Part shown: positions 1 through 9,046 of the stretch, piece after piece
Layout of the letters: every line of letters begins with the position of its first letter
Numbering within the stretch: the first letter of the stretch is position 1
NCBI RefSeq assembly: GCF_034424625.1
Contig: NZ_CP139976.1
Span: 5,208,001 to 5,272,000 of the forward strand
Direction of reading: 5' to 3'
Origin: Janthinobacterium lividum
Lineage (GTDB): Bacteria > Pseudomonadota > Gammaproteobacteria > Burkholderiales > Burkholderiaceae_D
DNA length: 64,000 nucleotides
The notes under the pieces: generated by a model
What the model was told of the DNA's origin: nothing
The model's database searches: none
Seen by the model: the letters and a program-made list of their open reading frames with translations, nothing else
Position numbers and translations under genes: made by a program

Positions 1-515
1 AGGAAGGCATCCGCTGCAACATGACCCTGCTGTTCTCGCTGGCCCAGGCCATCGCCTGCGCCGAAGCGGGCGCGCAGCTCATTTCTCCGTTCGTCGGCCG
101 CATCTACGACTGGTACAAGAAATCGACGGGTATCGACTATGTGGGCGCGGAAGATCCGGGCGTGCAATCGGTCCGCCGCATCTACAACTACTACCGCAAG
201 TTCGGCTACAAGACCGAGGTGATGGGCGCGAGCTTCCGCAACACGTCGCAAATCCTCGAACTGGCCGGCTGCGACCTGCTCACCATCAGCCCCGACCTGC
301 TGCAAAAGCTGGCCGACAGCGATGCGCCGGTGGAGCGCAAGCTGAGCGCCGAAGCGGCGCCGTCGACCAACATCGTACAAATGTCGCTGAACGAGGAAGC
401 CTTCCGCTTCATGATGAATGAGGACGCGATGGCGACGGAAAAACTGGCTGAAGGCATCCGCGCCTTCTGCGTCGATTCCGGCAAGCTGAAACAGATGATC
501 TCGGCACTGCGCTAA
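1..515 (+). CDS. tal: Transaldolase, C-terminal part (5' end outside window)
   Basis: Transaldolase moves a three-carbon dihydroxyacetone unit between sugar phosphates in the cytoplasmic non-oxidative pentose phosphate pathway. Reading is open from the window edge; the first complete codon is at position 3, giving [16 protein letters not shown], a signature stretch of the TalB family. [10 protein letters not shown] and the phosphate-binding region [17 protein letters not shown] follow. The Schiff-base lysine lies upstream, outside the window. The frame ends in TAA at 513-515, whose last base is also the first base of an inverted-repeat element. Family assignment is very secure; nothing can be said of its promoter or upstream partner. 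Confidence 0.96.
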   Translation, partial: EGIRCNMTLLFSLAQAIACAEAGAQLISPFVGRIYDWYKKSTGIDYVGAEDPGVQSVRRIYNYYRKFGYKTEVMGASFRNTSQILELAGCDLLTISPDLLQKLADSDAPVERKLSAEAAPSTNIVQMSLNEEAFRFMMNEDAMATEKLAEGIRAFCVDSGKLKQMISALR

Positions 516-674
516 GAGCCTATCCCGGTAGGGAGCGTCTTCTGCTGGCAGCACATCAGGAGCGCGGACAAGGCGTGAGGAGGACGCGTGGCGAGCCACG
601 CGACGACGATCAACGCAGTCCCCGCTTCTGAGGCGCGCCAGCGGGGGATGTATTCATCTACCGGGATAGGCTCT
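515..674. mobile_element. MITE-like element with 17-bp terminal inverted repeats
   Basis: AGAGCCTATCCCGGTAG at 515-531 is the exact reverse complement of the sequence at 658-674, giving a 160-bp unit with perfect 17-bp ends. Inside it, CGCGTGGC/GCCACGCG forms a strong hairpin near 586-603. TA dinucleotides lie at 513-514 and 674-675, as expected for a TA target, though one overlaps the repeat end. No transposase is encoded. The minus strand has no stop codon through the element, which is why a spurious long frame crosses it. It is probably a non-autonomous element or dispersed intergenic repeat; only one copy is visible here. Confidence 0.6.
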
Positions 675-690
675 AGGCACGACGTACATA

Positions 691-730
691 AAAAAAGCGG
701 CGCCCGTGCAATGCACGGCGCCGCTTTTTT
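691..730. terminator. Bidirectional intrinsic terminator
   Basis: A GC-rich stem (AAAAAAGCGGCGC pairing with GCGCCGCTTTTTT, with an inner GTGCA/TGCAC part) has A-runs on one side and T-runs on the other. It can therefore end transcription both from tal on the plus strand and from the lipoprotein gene on the minus strand. It is one of the clearest terminators in the window. Confidence 0.85.
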
Positions 731-743
731 CATGCCCGCGTGA

Positions 744-1601
744 TCAGGAACAGCGGAAGGTGGCCACGCCCTGGTAATTGGCGCCATTCGCCATGACCAC
801 CTTGTAGCCGCCCGTGACGAGATAGGTTCCCGTGCCGCCGTCACCCAGCGCCAGCAGCATGCCCGAGCTGCCGCCCAGGAAGCCACCGCTGATGACCGTC
901 ATGTCCGGCGTATTGATCGTGCCGGTGCCGCTGGCCTTGCCGGTGCTGCCGCCAGCCGTGGCATCGACCGTCATGGCCAGTGCGGCGCCCGCCGCGCCGA
1001 AGGACAAGGTGGCGCTGCCGCTGGCCGTGCCGAAATAGCCATCCTGCTGCACACTGCTGCCGCCCGTATAGCTGGGCGCCGTGAACTTGCCCGCATCGCA
1101 TTGGAAGGCGCCGGTGAAGGGCAAGGCCGCCACCGTGTTGTAGACGCTGTAATGGGCGCTGGCATTGTTGCCGCTCATGACCGTGCTGCCGCTGCTGCGC
1201 GTGATGGTGCCGGTGAACCAGCGCCCCTGCGCAAATGCTGCGTCGCCGCTGATGTCGCGCGTGATGGCGGGTGTGCCGCCGAAGCTGGCGCCCGATATCT
1301 CGCTCAGGGCGCCGGAACTGTCTTGCGCCACGCTGCCCAAGGTACCGTAGGCCTGATTGGCAACGGCCAGCAGCAGGTAGCGCGGGCTCAGTCCCTTCGC
1401 AAACGGCGCGCTGATGCTGCCCGTGTCGCTGCCGGAGGGCTGCGGGGTGACCGGTGTCACCGGGGCGACTGGATTGACTGGCTGGGCCGGATTCACGGCA
1501 ACCTGGGCATCGGAGGAGGAAGAGCCGCCGCCGCAGGCACTGAGGGTGGCAGCCAGCAAGACTGGCAGAACAAGGAAGGAAGCGCAGATTGGTTTTTTCA
1601 T
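744..1601 (-). CDS. Hypothetical glycine/serine-rich lipoprotein
   Basis: The start at 1601 was chosen because MKKPICASFLVLPVLLAATLSAC is a lipoprotein signal peptide with lipobox LSAC; a longer frame upstream adds only 21 non-signal residues. After the acylated cysteine come GGGSSSS and a Pro/Val-rich linker, then about 200 residues of Gly/Ser/Thr-rich, beta-prone sequence ending in FRCS. A second cysteine in the middle (FQCDAG) could pair with the terminal one. About 285 aa. I do not recognise the family; the composition suggests a surface or periplasmic beta-barrel domain. It is a single-gene unit ending at the strong terminator. Confidence 0.75.
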   Translation of the reverse strand: MKKPICASFLVLPVLLAATLSACGGGSSSSDAQVAVNPAQPVNPVAPVTPVTPQPSGSDTGSISAPFAKGLSPRYLLLAVANQAYGTLGSVAQDSSGALSEISGASFGGTPAITRDISGDAAFAQGRWFTGTITRSSGSTVMSGNNASAHYSVYNTVAALPFTGAFQCDAGKFTAPSYTGGSSVQQDGYFGTASGSATLSFGAAGAALAMTVDATAGGSTGKASGTGTINTPDMTVISGGFLGGSSGMLLALGDGGTGTYLVTGGYKVVMANGANYQGVATFRCS

Positions 1602-1802
1602 GTATCTCTTATCAGTCAAAAAAAGGCAAGGACGGCACGCTTGCAAAGCATCTTTAGTTTTCAAATAATATTGCTTTTTCCTCTCAACTGTCGCACGCCT
1701 GCCACCTTCCTTTGGCGCGGCATGACGCTACAATAGGCAATCGCCACCAGCCGCCACGCGCATGTCCTTCCCCCTGCCTGCTTCGTCCGCCATCACCATC
1801 CG

Positions 1803-1830
1803 CCTGGGCCGCCGCGCCTGGGCCGCCGCG
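1803..1830. repeat. 14-bp perfect tandem duplication inside the patatin 5' region
   Basis: CCTGGGCCGCCGCG occurs at 1803-1816 and again immediately at 1817-1830; a degenerate third start (CCCGGGC) follows. Fourteen bases are not a multiple of three, so the second copy shifts the frame between the ATG at 1762 and the patatin domain. Removing one copy joins the two frames cleanly. Confidence 0.9.
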
Positions 1831-1856
1831 CCCGGGCGCGCATCGCCGACAACGGC

Positions 1857-2867
1857 TTGCGCGCGCTTGACGTCGCCATCGTCCCTGCTGCCGCAGGCGG
1901 GCCAAAAGGCTTGATCCTGCACCAGCTCGATTGCTGGCTGTTCGGCGACTTCCTGGCCCAGGCGCCGCGCCCGCGCTATTTCGTCGGCGCCTCGATCGGC
2001 GCCTGGCGCATGGCCGCCGCCGTGTTCCCCGACCCGGTGGCCGCGCAGCGCCGCCTGGTGCGCGAATACGTGGGCCAGCGCTATCCCGACAAGCCCGATG
2101 CGGCGCACGTCAGCCGCACCTGCCGCGCCCTGCTCGACGCGGTCCTCGATGGCCAGGATGCGCAGCTGCTGCGGCACGAACGCCATAGCCTGTCGGTGCT
2201 GGCCGTGCGCGGCATCGGCGCGCTGGCGCAGCCGGGCAAATGGCGCGACCGGCGCGGCTTCCTGCTGGCCGCCGCAGGCAATGCCGTGGCACGGGCGCAC
2301 TTGGCCGCCTCGCTGGAACGCGCGGTGTTCCATGCGGGGCCGGACGGCGCCAGCTGGCTGCGCTCGCGCTTCGACGCCTTTCATTCGCATTTCGTGCCCC
2401 TGGCGCAAGAGAACCTGCGCGACGCGCTGCTGGCCTCCGGCTCCATCCCGCTGGTGCTCGACGCCGTGACGGACATCGCCGGCGCGCCACCCGGGCGCTA
2501 CTGGGACGGCGGCCTGGTCGACTACCATCTGCACCTGCCCTACCAGCGCGAACCGGACCTGGTGCTGTACCCGCATTTTGCCGACCATATCGTGCCGGGC
2601 TGGCTGGACAAGGCCATGCCCTGGCGCCGCGCGCGCAGCGGCGATAGCGCACTCGACAACATGATCCTCGTCTCGCCCTCGCCCGCCTTCGTGGCCAGCC
2701 TGCCGAATGGCAAACTGCCGGACCGGCGCGACTTCCCCCATTACGGGCAAGACCACGCGGCGCGCATGCGCGACTGGCGCCGCGCCATCGCGGAAAGCGA
2801 GCGCATGGCGGCCGCCTTCGCCCGCTGGGCCGAGCAGCCGGACCTGCGCCAGGCGCTCGACCTGTAG
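1857..2867 (+). CDS. Patatin-like phospholipase (5' end frameshifted)
   Basis: Patatin-family serine hydrolase, predicted to cut acyl esters of membrane lipids with a Ser-Asp dyad. Visible motifs are the oxyanion stretch AAAGGPKG (residues about 11-18), the nucleophile elbow GASIGAW (G-x-S-x-G) and the catalytic DGG in YWDGGLVDYH near residue 220. The only start in the domain frame is TTG at 1857, with no good ribosome site. A better start, ATG at 1762, encodes MSFPLPASSAITIRLGRRA but is out of frame because of the 14-bp tandem duplication at 1803-1830. The intact ancestral protein was probably about 357 aa. Either the gene is disrupted or phase-variable, or the assembly has an error there. 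Confidence 0.8.
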   Translation: MRALDVAIVPAAAGGPKGLILHQLDCWLFGDFLAQAPRPRYFVGASIGAWRMAAAVFPDPVAAQRRLVREYVGQRYPDKPDAAHVSRTCRALLDAVLDGQDAQLLRHERHSLSVLAVRGIGALAQPGKWRDRRGFLLAAAGNAVARAHLAASLERAVFHAGPDGASWLRSRFDAFHSHFVPLAQENLRDALLASGSIPLVLDAVTDIAGAPPGRYWDGGLVDYHLHLPYQREPDLVLYPHFADHIVPGWLDKAMPWRRARSGDSALDNMILVSPSPAFVASLPNGKLPDRRDFPHYGQDHAARMRDWRRAIAESERMAAAFARWAEQPDLRQALDL

Positions 2868-2989
2868 CAAGGGCGAGACTGCAACACGCGCCAGAACAAG
2901 CGCGCTTTTCCCTCGCCTATTGGTCACTTATCAGTGCATACTATGTCGCACAGGCAACCTTCAATCCCTCTGCGACAGGAGTTTCAACC

Positions 2990-4705
2990 ATGCACGCCCT
3001 CTCCCACCTTCGTATCGGCACGCGCCTGGCTGCAGGCTTCGCGCTGGTGCTGCTGCTGTCCGTGATCTCCACCTCGTACGCGCTGTACAGCGCCCATGTG
3101 AATGCCGAAGCGACGCGGCAAATGATGGAAAAACCGCTGGCCAAGGAACGCCTGGTATCGGACTGGTACGTGCTGATCTACTCGGCCATCGCGCGTACCT
3201 CGATGATCGCCAAAAGCACGGATGAAACCTTGTCGAGCGTGTTTGCCGACACCATCGCCGACAGCACGAAACAGGGCAGCGAACTGCTGAAGAAGATCGA
3301 GACGCTGCTCGACAGCGATGAAGAAAAAGCCATCTTCAAGTCGTCCATCGCCGAACGCGTCAAGTACCAGGATGCCAAGACCCTGGTAATGAATGCGCGC
3401 AAGGCCGGCAACGCGGCGCAGGCGGAAAGCGCCTACCGCGACAGCTTCGCGCCGGCCGCCGCCAAATACCAGAACAACGTCAAGGCCCTGCTGTCGCAGC
3501 AGCGCCAGGCCATCGACGCCACGGCGCAAGCGATCGAGGAAGCCAACGGGCGCAGCTTCACCCTGCTGCTGACCTTGTGCGCGCTGGTGGTGGCGCTGGG
3601 CAGCGTCTGTGCGTGGCTGATCACGCGCTCGATCACGCAGCCATTGAAGGCCGCCGTGAAGGTGGCTGAAACGGTGGCCGACGGCGACTTGCGCACGCAT
3701 TTCGGCACGCCCGCCAGCGATGAAATCGGCGACCTGATGCGCGCGCTGCACGGCATGAACGAGGCGCTGCGCAAGGTGGTGTCGGAAGTGCAGACGGGCA
3801 CCAATGCGATTGCCACGGCCTCCGGCGAAATCGCCGCCGGCAACCAGGATCTGTCGGCGCGCACGGAGCAGCAAGCCAGTTCGCTGGAAGAGACGGCGTC
3901 GTCGATGGAGGAATTGACCAGCACCGTCAAGCAGAATGCGGACAATGCGCGGCAGGCCAACCAGATGGCGGTGGCCGCTTCCGGCGTGGCCGAACGGGGC
4001 GGCAGCATCGTCAGCCAGGTGGTCGACACCATGGGCGCCATCGACACGGCATCGACGAAAATCGTCGACATCATCGGCGTCATCGACGGCATCGCCTTCC
4101 AGACGAATATCCTGGCCTTGAACGCAGCCGTCGAAGCGGCGCGCGCCGGCGAGCAGGGGCGCGGCTTTGCCGTCGTCGCCACGGAAGTGCGCAGCCTGGC
4201 GCAACGCTCGGCCGCGGCGGCGCGCGAAATCAAGACCCTGATCGGCGACTCGGTGGAACAGGTCAACAATGGCACGCGGCTGGTACATCAGGCCGGCAGC
4301 ACCATGAACGAAGTGGTCGACAGCGTACGCCGCGTCACCGACATCATGGCCGAGATCACCGCCGCCAGCGCCGAACAGAGCATGGGCATCGACCAGGTCA
4401 ACCAGGCCATCGCGCAGATGGACCAGGTGACGCAGCAAAATGCGGCCCTGGTGGAGGAAGCGGCGGCAGCGGCCGAAAGCATGCAGGACCAGGCCGCGCG
4501 CCTGGCGCAGGTGGCGGCTGGCTTCCAGCTCGAACACATGGCGACAAAGGCGCCGGTACGCGCCGCGCGGCTGGCGCCCACCCAGCTGGCCAAGCCGGCG
4601 GCCAGGAGCGCCGCCAAGCAGCCAGCCATCGCGGCCAGGAGCGCGCCTGCTACGCGCAAGCCCCAGGCGCAGGTGGCTGGCGAGCAGGATTGGGAAGAGT
4701 TTTAA
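2990..4705 (+). CDS. Methyl-accepting chemotaxis protein with CheR-docking tail
   Basis: Transmembrane chemoreceptor of 571 aa that senses periplasmic ligands and controls CheA. Order: TM1 at about 11-33; a helical periplasmic sensor of about 155 residues, resembling the four-helix-bundle MCP type; TM2 at about 188-212; HAMP; then the coiled-coil signalling domain. The conserved hairpin tip is seen as IDGIAFQTNILALNAAVEAARAG. After an Ala/Pro-rich linker it ends in DWEEF, a WxxF-type pentapeptide that in Tar/Tsr-like receptors recruits CheR and CheB. Start ATG follows AGGAG. No che genes are in the window, so its partners are elsewhere. The ligand is unknown. Confidence 0.93.
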   Translation: MHALSHLRIGTRLAAGFALVLLLSVISTSYALYSAHVNAEATRQMMEKPLAKERLVSDWYVLIYSAIARTSMIAKSTDETLSSVFADTIADSTKQGSELLKKIETLLDSDEEKAIFKSSIAERVKYQDAKTLVMNARKAGNAAQAESAYRDSFAPAAAKYQNNVKALLSQQRQAIDATAQAIEEANGRSFTLLLTLCALVVALGSVCAWLITRSITQPLKAAVKVAETVADGDLRTHFGTPASDEIGDLMRALHGMNEALRKVVSEVQTGTNAIATASGEIAAGNQDLSARTEQQASSLEETASSMEELTSTVKQNADNARQANQMAVAASGVAERGGSIVSQVVDTMGAIDTASTKIVDIIGVIDGIAFQTNILALNAAVEAARAGEQGRGFAVVATEVRSLAQRSAAAAREIKTLIGDSVEQVNNGTRLVHQAGSTMNEVVDSVRRVTDIMAEITAASAEQSMGIDQVNQAIAQMDQVTQQNAALVEEAAAAAESMQDQAARLAQVAAGFQLEHMATKAPVRAARLAPTQLAKPAARSAAKQPAIAARSAPATRKPQAQVAGEQDWEEF

Positions 4706-4733
4706 GACTGGCAACAGGGCCAGTCAAAAGGGT

Positions 4734-4762
4734 TTGACAGCGCCGTGGCGCGCGAGGATACT
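4734..4762 (+). promoter_or_regulatory. Candidate sigma70 promoter of the TPR lipoprotein gene
   Basis: TTGACA at 4734-4739 and GATACT at 4757-4762 are separated by exactly 17 bases and lie about 75 bases upstream of the ATG at 4836. A 7-bp hairpin (GACTGGC/GCCAGTC, 4706-4725) just upstream follows the MCP stop codon. Confidence 0.5.
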
Positions 4763-4835
4763 TGTTTCAGGTGGCAGGGCGCACCACCGGCAGCAATACG
4801 TGTTGCGCCTGACATCGTTCTGCGGGAGCACGAAC

Positions 4836-6023
4836 ATGAAATGTATCCGCCGCGTCAGCGCACAACTGCGCCTGGGCCTCCTGTCCCCCTTGCTGCTGTG
4901 TGCAGCCCTTGCCGGCTGCGCCACGGCACCCGCCAGCCCGCCTCCGCCCGACCTTTTCAACGATGCCAGCTTTGCCGCGCCGGCCGTGCCGGTCGACCCG
5001 CGGCAGGCGTTTGCCATGAGCGACGCCATGCGGCAGTACGTGCGCGTCGATATCGCGCGCGAGGGGCGCAGCAAGAATCCCCGCCGCGCGCTGGCCGATG
5101 CCCTGCGCAACAGGGCCGGGCTGCAGCTTGAATATGATGCCGCCATGACGCGCACGGCGGCACAGGCGTTCGATGCGCGCAGCGGCAATTGCCTGTCGCT
5201 GGTGCTGATGACGGCCGCGCTGGCCAAGGAAATGGGACTCAATGTGCACTACCAGCTGGTTCTGGGAGAAGAGAGCTGGAGCCGCAGCGGCGGCATGTAT
5301 TTCGTCGCCGGCCACGTCAACCTCGCGCTGGAACGCCGTGCCGCCGGCAATACCGTCGGCTACGAGGCCGACGCCATCATGCTCATCGACTTCCTGCCTG
5401 GCGAAGACCTTGCCGGCCAGCGCACGCTGCAAATCAGCGAGGCGACCATCCTGGCCATGTACCTCAACAATCGCGCCGCCGAAACCATGGCCAGCGGCGA
5501 GCTCGATCAAGCCTACTGGTATGCGCGCGCCGCCATCCTGCAAGACCCCACGTTTGCGGGCGCCTTCAATACACTGGGCATCATCCAGCTGCGCCACGGC
5601 GACATCGAGCCGGCGCGGCGCACGCTTGCCTACGCACTGGAACGCTCGCCATCGAATACCGTGCTGCTGTCGAACCTGGCGCAGGCACTCGACGGCCTGG
5701 GGCGCGCGAACGAAGCGCAGCTGCTAAGGCGCAAATTGCTGGCCCTGCAGCCGGAACCTCCGTTCCACTTCTTCAACCTGGGCCAGCGCGCCATGGAGGC
5801 CGCCGACTATCAGGAAGCGGCGCGCCTGTTCAAGCGCGAGATCGCGCGCGATCCCTACTACCATGAATTCCACTTCTGGCTGGCGCAGGCGTATGCGCGC
5901 ATGGGACAACTCTCGCAGGCGGGCAGGCAGCTGGAACTGGCGATGGACAACAGCACCACGCGCAGCGAGCACGGGCTGTACGCGGCCAAGCTGCAGCGCC
6001 TGCGCGCCGCCACCGCGCACTAG
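4836..6023 (+). CDS. TPR-repeat lipoprotein with transglutaminase-like N-terminal part
   Basis: The start at 4836 is preceded by GGGAG and gives a lipoprotein signal ending in LAGC; upstream codons in the same frame belong to the MCP region. About 395 aa. Residues about 70-190 carry the pattern NCLSLVLMTAALAKEMGL...HVNL, which resembles the Cys/His core of transglutaminase-like folds. The second half has tetratricopeptide-like helices (ILQDPTFAGAFNTLGIIQLRHGDIEPARRTL and two or three more). Likely exported and membrane-anchored, acting as a scaffold or peptide-binding protein. Function unknown. It converges on hemW with a 14-bp gap. Confidence 0.8.
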   Translation: MKCIRRVSAQLRLGLLSPLLLCAALAGCATAPASPPPPDLFNDASFAAPAVPVDPRQAFAMSDAMRQYVRVDIAREGRSKNPRRALADALRNRAGLQLEYDAAMTRTAAQAFDARSGNCLSLVLMTAALAKEMGLNVHYQLVLGEESWSRSGGMYFVAGHVNLALERRAAGNTVGYEADAIMLIDFLPGEDLAGQRTLQISEATILAMYLNNRAAETMASGELDQAYWYARAAILQDPTFAGAFNTLGIIQLRHGDIEPARRTLAYALERSPSNTVLLSNLAQALDGLGRANEAQLLRRKLLALQPEPPFHFFNLGQRAMEAADYQEAARLFKREIARDPYYHEFHFWLAQAYARMGQLSQAGRQLELAMDNSTTRSEHGLYAAKLQRLRAATAH

Positions 6024-6037
6024 CGCATCAGACCGCG

Positions 6038-7312
6038 TCAGTCTTCCAGGAACATCTGCTGCAGGTCGTTCAGGAAGCACAATCCCCGCTCCGTCGGGCG
6101 GATGACCTGGTGGTCGCGGTACAGCAAGCCTTTCGCTTCGGCCGCGTTCAGCGGCTGCTCGATGGCGTTGATGGCCAGGCCCGTGCGCTCGGCGAACAGG
6201 TTCGGTGTAAAGCCCTGCGTCAGGCGCAGGGTATTCAACATGAACTCGAAACCCATCTCCTCGCGCGCCAGTTCGCGCTCTTCCTGCACCGGCTTACCGG
6301 CCAGTACCGCGTCCATGTAGGCGCGCGGCTGCTTGTAGCGGGCCTGACGCAGCACGCGGTGCGGGAACGAGATCTTCGAGTGGGCGCCCGCGCCGATGCC
6401 CAGGTAGTCGCCGAATTCCCAGTAATTGCGGTTGTGCTTAGCTTGGCGGCCCGGCTGCGCATAGGCCGACACTTCATAGCGGCCGTAACCGGCCTGCGCG
6501 GCGCGCGCGGCCACCATGTCGGCAATGTCGGCGCTCTCGTCGTCGTCCGGCAGCACGGGCGGATACTTGGCGAACAGGGTGTTCGGTTCGAGCGTCAGGT
6601 GGTACAGCGACAAGTGCGGCGGCGCGAACGACAGCGCCGTTTCCAGGTCCTGCTGCGCCTCGGCCAGGGTTTGCGTGGGCAGCGCGTACATCAGGTCGAG
6701 GTTGAAATTGTCGAAATTGGCGTGCGCGATGTCCACCGCGCGGCGCGCTTCATTGTCGTCGTGGATACGCCCCAGCGCCTGCAGGTGGCGGCCATTGAAG
6801 CTCTGGATGCCGATCGACAGGCGGTTGATGCCGCTGGCCCGGTAGGACTTGAATTTTTCCGCTTCAAAGGTACCCGGATTGGCTTCCATGGTGATTTCGC
6901 AGTCGGGCTCCAATGGCAGCAAGGTGCGCACGTCCGACATCAGCCGGTCCAGGCCCGCCGCCGACATCAGGCTGGGCGTGCCGCCGCCGATGAAGATGGT
7001 GTGGATCTTGCGGCCCCAGATCAGCGGCAGCGCCATTTCCAGGTCCAGCCGCAGGGCCGCCAGGTATTCCCCTTCCGGCAAGTCGCCGCGCACCTCGTGC
7101 GAATTGAAATCGCAGTACGGGCATTTTTTCACGCACCACGGGAAATGGATGTACAGCGACAGCGGCGGCAGTGCCGTCAGGTTCAGCGCGCCCGGCTGCA
7201 GGTATTTCAGGGCCGCCCCGGCCGCGCCGGAAATGCCTTCCTGCGGCGCGGGAGCGGCTCCCGCCCTGGCTGCCGGCTTGGCGGCGGCGCCCACCAGTTT
7301 GATCGGGATCAT
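6038..7312 (-). CDS. hemW: Radical SAM heme chaperone HemW
   Basis: HemW-family radical SAM protein, formerly called oxygen-independent coproporphyrinogen III oxidase-like; family members bind heme and a 4Fe-4S cluster and deliver heme to targets. The cluster motif is CVKKCPYC (CxxxCxxC), followed by the glycine-rich FIGGGTPSLM and the MEANPGTFE stretch. At 424 aa it is longer than E. coli HemW because of about 50 N-terminal residues rich in Ala/Gly. The ATG overlaps the rdgB stop as ATGA, implying translational coupling. It is the last gene of the rph-rdgB-hemW run. Confidence 0.93.
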   Translation of the reverse strand: MIPIKLVGAAAKPAARAGAAPAPQEGISGAAGAALKYLQPGALNLTALPPLSLYIHFPWCVKKCPYCDFNSHEVRGDLPEGEYLAALRLDLEMALPLIWGRKIHTIFIGGGTPSLMSAAGLDRLMSDVRTLLPLEPDCEITMEANPGTFEAEKFKSYRASGINRLSIGIQSFNGRHLQALGRIHDDNEARRAVDIAHANFDNFNLDLMYALPTQTLAEAQQDLETALSFAPPHLSLYHLTLEPNTLFAKYPPVLPDDDESADIADMVAARAAQAGYGRYEVSAYAQPGRQAKHNRNYWEFGDYLGIGAGAHSKISFPHRVLRQARYKQPRAYMDAVLAGKPVQEERELAREEMGFEFMLNTLRLTQGFTPNLFAERTGLAINAIEQPLNAAEAKGLLYRDHQVIRPTERGLCFLNDLQQMFLED

Positions 7313-7893
7313 CGCAGTTTTTCCACCAGCGCGCGCAGGGCCTGGCCACGGTGCGACAGCGCGTTCTTTTCATCGGACGTCAATTCGGCCGCGCACTTGC
7401 CCAGCGCGGGGAGGAAGAAATGCGGATCGTAGCCGAAGCCGCCGTTGCCGCGCGGCGTAGCAATCATCTCACCATTCCAGCGGCCGTCGGCGATCACCGG
7501 CTGCGGGTCGTCCGCATGGCGCACATACACCAGCACGCAGTAGTAGTACGCGGACTTGTCGGCATGCGCTTCCAGGTCGGCGATCAGCTTGACGCTGTTG
7601 GCCGCATCCGATTTCGGCTCGCCGGCATAGCGGGCCGAATACACGCCCGGCGCGCCACCGAGCACATTGACGCATACGCCCGAATCGTCGGCCAGCGCCG
7701 GCAAGCCCGTCAGGCGCGACGCATGGCGCGCCTTTTGCAGGGCGTTTTCAACGAAGGTGTGGAATGGTTCGTCGCTTTCCGGCACGGCGTACTCGCCCTG
7801 GGCGTGGACGGAAAAACCGATGGTCGAGAGCAGCTCGTTGAATTCCTTGAGCTTGCCGGCGTTATTGGAGGCGAGGATGAGGCGTTGGGTCAT
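7309..7893 (-). CDS. rdgB: dITP/XTP pyrophosphatase (HAM1 family)
   Basis: House-cleaning NTPase that hydrolyses dITP, ITP and XTP to monophosphates, keeping deaminated purines out of DNA and RNA. The 194-aa protein has the family N-terminus LILASNNAGKLKEF and the metal/catalytic stretch ALADDSGVCVNVLGGAPGVYSARYAG. GYDPHFFLP and the C-terminal SHRGQALRAL follow. All signature blocks are present and length is normal. It lies downstream of rph and shares four bases with hemW. Confidence 0.96.
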   Translation of the reverse strand: MTQRLILASNNAGKLKEFNELLSTIGFSVHAQGEYAVPESDEPFHTFVENALQKARHASRLTGLPALADDSGVCVNVLGGAPGVYSARYAGEPKSDAANSVKLIADLEAHADKSAYYYCVLVYVRHADDPQPVIADGRWNGEMIATPRGNGGFGYDPHFFLPALGKCAAELTSDEKNALSHRGQALRALVEKLR

Positions 7894-8031
7894 GTCAGTA
7901 GTCCGGTTGAAGTGCCGACATTGTAAACCTTTTGCGCCCCCCTCACCCTGGCCTGCCGCTGCCGCAAAAAGCGGCAGCCGTGGGCTTTTTGCCCGGCGTG
8001 GCGGGCAACAGGATGTAAATCTATGTAAAGA

Positions 8032-8760
8032 TCAGATCCCCAATGCCTGCTTCTGCATCGCGATGAGGTCGGCGATGCCGCCCTGCGCCAGGTCCAGCAG
8101 ACGGTTCATGCCGGCGCGGTCGAACGCGGCGCCTTCGGCCGTGCCCTGCACTTCGATGAAGTGGCCCGCCTCCGTCATGACCACGTTCATGTCCGTGTCG
8201 CAGCCCGAGTCTTCCACGTAGTCCAGGTCCAGCACCGGCATGCCCTGGTAGACGCCGACCGAGATGGCGGCCACAAAGCTTTTCACGGGAATGGCGGCAA
8301 TCGCGCCGCGTGCCTGCAACTGGGAAAACGCGTCATACGCGGCCACCATGGCGCCCGTGATCGAGGCCGTGCGGGTGCCGCCATCAGCCTGGATGACGTC
8401 GCAATCGAGGTGCAGGGTGCGCTCGCCGAACGCCTGCAAATCGAAGGCGGCGCGCAGCGAGCGGCCGATCAGGCGCTGGATTTCCTGCGTGCGGCCGGAC
8501 TGCTTGCCGCGCGCCGCTTCGCGGTCCATGCGCGTGTGCGTCGAGCGTGGCAGCATGCCGTACTCGGCCGTCAACCAGCCCTGGCCCTTGCCTTTCAGGA
8601 AACCCGGCACCTTGTCTTCGATGCTGGCGGTGCAGATGACCTTGGTGTCGCCGCACTCGATCAGCACCGAGCCTTCGGCATGCTTGGTGTACTGGCGGGT
8701 GATGCGGATGGCGCGCAGCGCGTCGACGGCGCGGCCGCTCGGGCGGGATTCAAATGTCAT
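8032..8760 (-). CDS. rph: Ribonuclease PH
   Basis: Phosphate-dependent 3'-5' exoribonuclease that trims tRNA 3' ends. The 242-aa protein begins with the family signature [26 protein letters not shown]. The phosphate-binding region [18 protein letters not shown] (here QSGRTQEIQ) and the catalytic aspartate block [19 protein letters not shown] are intact. AGGACATCCC before the ATG serves as ribosome site. The 138-bp gap to rdgB contains an 8-bp hairpin without a T-run, so read-through is likely. It is divergent from yicC across 286 bp. Confidence 0.96.
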   Translation of the reverse strand: MTFESRPSGRAVDALRAIRITRQYTKHAEGSVLIECGDTKVICTASIEDKVPGFLKGKGQGWLTAEYGMLPRSTHTRMDREAARGKQSGRTQEIQRLIGRSLRAAFDLQAFGERTLHLDCDVIQADGGTRTASITGAMVAAYDAFSQLQARGAIAAIPVKSFVAAISVGVYQGMPVLDLDYVEDSGCDTDMNVVMTEAGHFIEVQGTAEGAAFDRAGMNRLLDLAQGGIADLIAMQKQALGI

Positions 8761-9046
8761 GGGATGTCCTGTGTGATTGGGGTTGCGGCAGCGATTTTAC
8801 CACCGCGCGCCCGTCTATTTGCAGTCATGCAACAGCGCAAGACGCAATGGCAGGCGGCGCACACATGATCCCTACAATCCTGCCCCGCCAAACACAATTT
8901 TCTTTACAATGCCGTAAAACGCACACTATTCAGCAATTTTCAGGCCATCGTGCTCTTCGGTCCTGTTTTGCGGCGCGGGCGGTATTGCCTGCGCTGGCTG
9001 ATTAAGTGTATAAGTGACTGTATACAAGATCAAATCGGGGAATCCT

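Noticed and set aside
512..886. 124-residue minus-strand frame across the inverted-repeat element
   Set aside because: It exists only because the element lacks stops; it runs into the lipoprotein gene in another frame and has no family motif.
1101..1736. 211-residue plus-strand frame opposite the lipoprotein gene
   Set aside because: Shadow of the minus-strand gene, which has a clear signal peptide and lipobox.
2984..4714. 576-residue open frame antisense to the chemoreceptor
   Set aside because: Exact mirror of the MCP gene, with Arg/Gly/His-rich shadow composition and no domain.
7958..7978. 8-bp hairpin GCTGCCGC/GCGGCAGC between rph and rdgB
   Set aside because: No T-run follows on the minus strand, where both genes are read, so it is not called a terminator.
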